This document shows, piece by piece, positions 60,732-64,000 of a stretch of 64,000 nucleotides of DNA (the first letter of the stretch is position 1; each line of letters opens with the position of its first letter). A model generated the notes under the pieces. The model saw only the letters and a program-made list of their open reading frames with translations, was not told the DNA's origin and did no database searches. Source of the stretch: Glycomyces xiaoerkulensis (GTDB taxonomy: Bacteria > Actinomycetota > Actinomycetes > Mycobacteriales > Micromonosporaceae). Position numbers and translations under genes: made by a program. Location of the stretch: NCBI RefSeq assembly GCF_002798405.1, contig NZ_PGGV01000029.1:248001-312000 (forward strand), given 5' to 3'.

Positions 60732-61470
60732 ACGGCGACGGTCGTCGAAGAAGCAGCGCCCGGCCGAGGGCGCGGTCCTCGACTCGCTGGCCGAGTCCGG
60801 CGAGGAGCCCACCTGGGAGGCCACCGAGGGCCCCTTTGACATCGCCGACGCCCCCGAGGACGAGCTCCGGCGCCTGGACCTCGGTTCGATCCGGCTGCCG
60901 GTGCCCAAGGGGGTGGGCTTCCAGGCCCAGACCGACGCCAAGGGCAACATCAGCCAGGTCGTGCTCACCACCGGCTCCTCCGCGCTCCAGTTGCTGGCGC
61001 GCGCCGCGCCCCGCAGCGAGGGCATCTGGGAGGAGATGCAGGAGGAGCTCACCGGCCAGGTCACCGACCAGGGCGGCAAGGTGGAGCCGGTCGAGGGCCG
61101 GTGGGGCACCGAACTCATCGCCAAGGTCGCCGCCAAGAAGGGCACCAACTCGGTGCGCTTCGTCGGCATCGACGGGCCGCGCTGGTTCATCCAGGCCACC
61201 TTCCAGGGCGACCGCGCCCTCGACGAGGAGGCCGCGCCCGAACTGGACGAGGCGCTGCGCAACGTGGTCATCGACCGCGGCAACCTCGCCATGCCCGCGC
61301 GCGAGCCGCTGCCGCTCAAGCTCCCGCCGAAGATGGCCGAGGAGGCCGCCTCGCGCATCGCCCAGCGGAAGGCCGAGGGCGGCGACGGCTCCCGCGCGAT
61401 CGTCGCGGCCGGCGACACCCCGAAGCCGAACGTACGGCGCAAGCCGTCCCCGCGTCCGCGCAAACGATAG
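60724..61470 (+). CDS. DUF3710 family protein
   Basis: A 248-residue cytosolic protein. The region [17 protein letters not shown] through [18 protein letters not shown] contains the DUF3710 core, and the C-terminus is basic ([15 protein letters not shown]). The start is GTG at 60724 inside the dut 3' end. The dut-DUF3710-OB-DUF3159 order is conserved in actinobacteria. The function is unknown. Confidence 0.9.
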   Translation: MFRRRRSSKKQRPAEGAVLDSLAESGEEPTWEATEGPFDIADAPEDELRRLDLGSIRLPVPKGVGFQAQTDAKGNISQVVLTTGSSALQLLARAAPRSEGIWEEMQEELTGQVTDQGGKVEPVEGRWGTELIAKVAAKKGTNSVRFVGIDGPRWFIQATFQGDRALDEEAAPELDEALRNVVIDRGNLAMPAREPLPLKLPPKMAEEAASRIAQRKAEGGDGSRAIVAAGDTPKPNVRRKPSPRPRKR

Positions 61471-61478
61471 GCCGCGCC

Positions 61479-61865
61479 GTGGCACGGCGCCGGGAGAACG
61501 GACGGACCGTCGGCCGACGGCTCCGCCGGCTGGCCGCGCCCTCGCAGGAGCTGTTCGCCGAGGACGTCCGGCGGGAGGCCGAGGTCGACTACACCCCGGT
61601 CGAGGAGCTGCGGGCCCGGCAGCGGGCCACGGTGGCCGGCCGCCTGCGCACGGTCGTGCTGCGCACCGAGGGCCGCTCGCCGTCGGTCGAGGCCGAACTG
61701 TTCGACGGCACCGGCCAGGTGGGCCTGGTCTGGATGGGCCGGCGGCGTATCGTGGGACTCGAGGCCGGGACCAGGCTCGTCGCCGAGGGCCGGGTGGCCC
61801 GGGGCGATGACGGCCGCCTCGTCATCTACAACCCGACCTACGAGCTCCGCCCCTCCGGGCAGTGA
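61479..61865 (+). CDS. OB-fold nucleic-acid-binding protein
   Basis: A 128-residue protein. A basic N-terminus leads to a single OB-fold (about 40-120) with TVAGRLRTVVLRTE, VEAELFDGTGQVGLVWMGRR, IVGLEAGTRLVAEGRV and LVIYNPTYEL, similar to the wedge OB domain of RecG. The GTG at 61479 gives it the correct length. It sits within the dut-DUF3710-DUF3159 operon and overlaps the next gene by four bases. Confidence 0.87.
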   Translation: MARRRENGRTVGRRLRRLAAPSQELFAEDVRREAEVDYTPVEELRARQRATVAGRLRTVVLRTEGRSPSVEAELFDGTGQVGLVWMGRRRIVGLEAGTRLVAEGRVARGDDGRLVIYNPTYELRPSGQ

Positions 61866-62566
61866 AAGGCCACGTTTTGAGCACCGAGACGCCGCCGCAG
61901 ACCGACCCCGACCAACTGCCCCCCTTCACCGAGCAGCTCTCCCAGCAGCTCGGCGGCGTCCGAGGCGTGGTCGAGGCCGCCGTCCCGATCACGCTGTTCG
62001 TCATCCTGAACCCGATCCTCGGCGATCGCGTCCTCGGGCCGCTCAACGGTCTCCAATGGGCGATCGTGATATCGGCCTCCAGCGCGGTGGCCATCGCGAT
62101 CTGGCGCGCGGTCCGCAAGGAGCCGATCCGCTACGCGCTCAACGGCCTGTTCGGCATCGCACTCGGCGCGTTCCTGGCCTGGCGCAGCGACGACGCCCGC
62201 GACTTCTATCTGCCCGGGATCATCCAGGGCGGGATCTACGGGTTCCTCCTGATCGGCTCGGCGCTCATCCGGCACCCCATCATCGGCTGGATCTACGCCG
62301 TGGTCGCCCAGGGCGGCAAGAAGGAGTGGCGCGACAACGAGCCGCTGGTGGACGTGCTCAGCAAGATCACCATCCTGTGGGGGGCGGTGTTCCTGGTCAA
62401 GAACGCCGGGCGGCTGTGGCTCTACTTCGCCGACATGGACCACGCACTGGGCTATGTGACCCTCTTCGGGGGCTGGCCGGTGACGATCGCGCTGACGGCC
62501 TTCACGATTTGGGCGGTGAGGCGCAAAATGAAGGCGGTCCAGGCCGCTGGGGCCGGGACCGCCTGA
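61862..62566 (+). CDS. DUF3159 family membrane protein
   Basis: A 234-residue protein with six hydrophobic segments and the DUF3159 features VVEAAVPITLFVILNPI, RYALNGLFGIALGAFLAWRSDDARDFYLPGII and HPIIGWIYA. The open frame begins with GTG at 61862 in overlap with the OB-fold stop. A TTG at 61877 is just as likely, because GAAAGGCC lies 6 bp before it. The function is unknown, though the family is often followed by TrkA-type potassium genes, as here after one inserted gene. Confidence 0.9.
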   Translation: MKGHVLSTETPPQTDPDQLPPFTEQLSQQLGGVRGVVEAAVPITLFVILNPILGDRVLGPLNGLQWAIVISASSAVAIAIWRAVRKEPIRYALNGLFGIALGAFLAWRSDDARDFYLPGIIQGGIYGFLLIGSALIRHPIIGWIYAVVAQGGKKEWRDNEPLVDVLSKITILWGAVFLVKNAGRLWLYFADMDHALGYVTLFGGWPVTIALTAFTIWAVRRKMKAVQAAGAGTA

Positions 62567-62582
62567 CAACCTGAGTCGTCGG

Positions 62583-63659
62583 TCAGCCGATGCTGCAGGT
62601 CAGTTCGGGTACGTCGTTGGAACCGCTGTAATTGCCGTTGAACCCGAACGAGGTCGACCCTCCGTTGGAGAGGGTGCTGTTGTAGGACTCGCCGGTGGCG
62701 GTGACCGAGGAGCCGGACTGGTCGAGCGTGCCGGACCAGGAGTTGGTGATCTGCTGGTCGCCGTTCCAGTTCCAGCTCACCTCCCAGGTGCCGGAGCCGC
62801 CGGTGCTGGTGACCTCGACGTTGGCGGTGAAGCCCGAGCCCCAGTCGTTGGCGATCTGGTAGTCGGCCTCGCAGTCGCCCGATGCGGGCGGATCGGTCGG
62901 CTCGGTCGGCTCGGGGTCCGTCGGCTCGGGGTCCGTCGGTTCCGGCTCGGTCGGCTCGGGGTCGGTCGGTTCCGGGTCCGGAGGTGCGCCGTCGCCGAAC
63001 CACACGTCCGAGCAGGAGTAGAAGCTCTGGTCGATGTGGCTGGCCTGCCAGACCACGTAGACCACGTGGTGGCCGGTGCGTCCGGGGGCGCTGACCGGGA
63101 TGTCGACCGCCTCGCCGGGCTCGTAGACGCCGGTCTCCACGACCCGTTCCAGGTCGCCCCAGCCCAGGGGCTGGGTCTCGGCGTCGTAGCCCTGCCGGGT
63201 GACGTACACCCAGTAATAGTCGCCGCCGTGGGTGGCGGTGTCCTCGTAGTGGAGGGTGAAGTTGTTGTTCACCTGCGTGGTGTGCCACGGGCCCGGCTCG
63301 TCGAGCGAGGCGTAGCGGCCGCCCTCGGCGTTGCCGCCGGAGCAGAGCTGACCGTCGGGGATCCGCTGCTCGTGCTGCCCCTGCATGCCTTCGCGCAGGA
63401 GGCCGTTCCAGTTCCACATGGTGTTGGGGTTCTCCTGCCAGGCCTGCCAGCACATGGGGTCCTCGTCCGCCATGTCGGGGTTCTGGTGGTCGTCGCCCCA
63501 CCGGTCCCAGCAGGAGTAGTGGCGGGCGGGCGGCGAGGTGGCGGTGCCGTGAGCCGACGCCGACTGCGTGGTGATGAAGAACGCGGACGTCCCGGCGATC
63601 ACCACGGCGGCCGCCGCCATGATGAGGCCTCTGAGTCGGCCTCTTCTCGATTTGAGCAT
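62583..63659 (-). CDS. Secreted AA10 lytic polysaccharide monooxygenase with CBM2
   Basis: A 358-residue copper enzyme that cleaves cellulose or chitin by oxidation. The signal peptide ends ASA before H37, which becomes the N-terminal His of the copper brace (HGTATSPPARHYSCW). H126 in PGPWHTTQV is the likely second ligand, and the domain ends QSFYSCSDVWF with the axial aromatic position. The resemblance is to the cellulose-active C1 type of Streptomyces. A linker of repeated DPEPTEPEP units precedes a CBM2 (about 255-358, NDWGSGFTANVEV, NGDQQITNSWSG). The ATG at 63659 follows GGGAGCGATACC. It converges on the DUF3159 gene and interrupts the usual DUF3159-TrkA neighbourhood. Confidence 0.92.
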   Translation of the reverse strand: MLKSRRGRLRGLIMAAAAVVIAGTSAFFITTQSASAHGTATSPPARHYSCWDRWGDDHQNPDMADEDPMCWQAWQENPNTMWNWNGLLREGMQGQHEQRIPDGQLCSGGNAEGGRYASLDEPGPWHTTQVNNNFTLHYEDTATHGGDYYWVYVTRQGYDAETQPLGWGDLERVVETGVYEPGEAVDIPVSAPGRTGHHVVYVVWQASHIDQSFYSCSDVWFGDGAPPDPEPTDPEPTEPEPTDPEPTDPEPTEPTDPPASGDCEADYQIANDWGSGFTANVEVTSTGGSGTWEVSWNWNGDQQITNSWSGTLDQSGSSVTATGESYNSTLSNGGSTSFGFNGNYSGSNDVPELTCSIG

Positions 63660-63699
63660 GGTATCGCTCCCAAGTAAAATGGAAACATTGACAAACATA

Positions 63700-63729
63700 A
63701 ATTTATCCTACCCATGCCCGTTATGTCAA
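63700..63729 (-). promoter_or_regulatory. Promoter of the LPMO gene
   Basis: On the minus strand a perfect -35 TTGACA (63724-63729) lies 18 bp from -10 TAAATT (63700-63705). The 5' leader would be about 35 nt. The region is AT-rich against its surroundings. No copy of the TTAACCGGTTAA element was found here. Confidence 0.6.
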
Positions 63730-63753
63730 AGAACCCGCGTTGACCAGCGGTTT

Positions 63754-64000
63754 CTACCGGGATTTCCCGAGGATGACCGCTCGCGTCGCGTCCTCGGCAT
63801 CCTCGTTGCAGACGAAAATGAGCTCGTCACCCGCCTCCAGGCTGTCCTCACCACTGGGAGCGATTACCCGCCGACCCCGGATGATCGCCACCAGCGCCAC
63901 GTCGTGCGGCAGCGGCACCTCCGAGACGATCGCGCCCACGTGCGGGGCGTCCTGCGGCAGGGTGATCTCGACCAGGTTCGCCTGGGACTGCCGGAAACTC
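63754..64000 (-). CDS. TrkA-type protein, C-terminal RCK domain (partial, 5' end off window)
   Basis: The open frame enters from the right edge and ends at 63754, giving the last 81 residues. They match a TrkA_C/RCK_C ligand-binding domain: ANLVEITLPQDAPHVGAIVSEV, DVALVAIIRGRRVIAPSGED and LEAGDELIFVCNEDAEDA. Such proteins gate Trk/Ktr potassium uptake in response to nucleotides such as cyclic di-AMP or NAD. The N-terminal Rossmann domain should lie beyond the window. Confidence 0.85.
   Translation of the reverse strand, partial: SFRQSQANLVEITLPQDAPHVGAIVSEVPLPHDVALVAIIRGRRVIAPSGEDSLEAGDELIFVCNEDAEDATRAVILGKSR

Overview
The window is about 70 % G+C and codes on both strands with many four-base start/stop overlaps. 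Its gene content points to a filamentous actinomycete. Markers include a HrdB-type primary sigma factor with a long Lys/Ala-rich N-terminus, a SigB-IdeR pair, LexA-NrdR-NrdJ, the PknG-GlnH-GlnX set, and the DUF3039, DUF3093, DUF3099, DUF3159, DUF3710, DUF4193 and DUF7455 families. Gene order and the mannan and cellulose enzymes would fit Glycomycetaceae (Glycomyces or Stackebrandtia) or a relative; that placement is inferred. No tRNA, rRNA, CRISPR array or insertion sequence was recognised.

Layout. Positions 1-25 kb look accessory. A truncated transglutaminase-like gene is followed by two tandem secreted GH5 mannanases with CBM2 modules, then a SARP regulator with an aldo/keto reductase. From 6.7 to 15.7 kb lies an envelope or lipid-glycan cluster: GT2, class III aminotransferase, epimerase, UbiA prenyltransferase, EEP phosphatase-like membrane protein, GT4, flippase-like membrane protein and a second GT2. 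From 15.7 to 25.2 kb is a LacI-controlled operon for an Opp/Dpp-type ABC importer, with a divergent GH2 beta-mannosidase. Together with the mannanases this forms a mannan pathway: secreted endo-mannanases, oligosaccharide import, then intracellular beta-mannosidase. A shared 12-bp palindrome (ideal TTAACCGGTTAA) sits just downstream of the promoters and is the candidate LacI operator.

Positions 25-38 kb form a conserved block: CobT-like protein, DapF, malic enzyme, HflX, a membrane protein, LexA (SOS box over its promoter), and NrdR-NrdJ (paired NrdR boxes). NrdJ carries a 400-residue LAGLIDADG intein inserted exactly before the radical cysteine.

Positions 37.7-42.1 kb hold accessory genes: a PCD-VOC fusion, a small phosphotransferase, an Hsp70-lobe/PASTA membrane protein, and a TetR joined in frame to an alpha/beta hydrolase behind a palindromic, apparently leaderless promoter. 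Positions 42.1-49.0 kb are one tightly overlapped operon, glnX-glnH-pknG-PP2C-FHA, which reads as a glutamate-sensing phosphorylation circuit.

Positions 49-64 kb return to housekeeping: deaminase, sulfurtransferase, a lipoprotein, IdeR, SigB, small conserved actinobacterial proteins, Dtd, an SF2 helicase, HrdB, a LytR_C protein, dUTPase, DUF3710, an OB-fold protein and DUF3159. A secreted AA10 LPMO with CBM2 then interrupts the run before a partial TrkA-type gene at the right edge.
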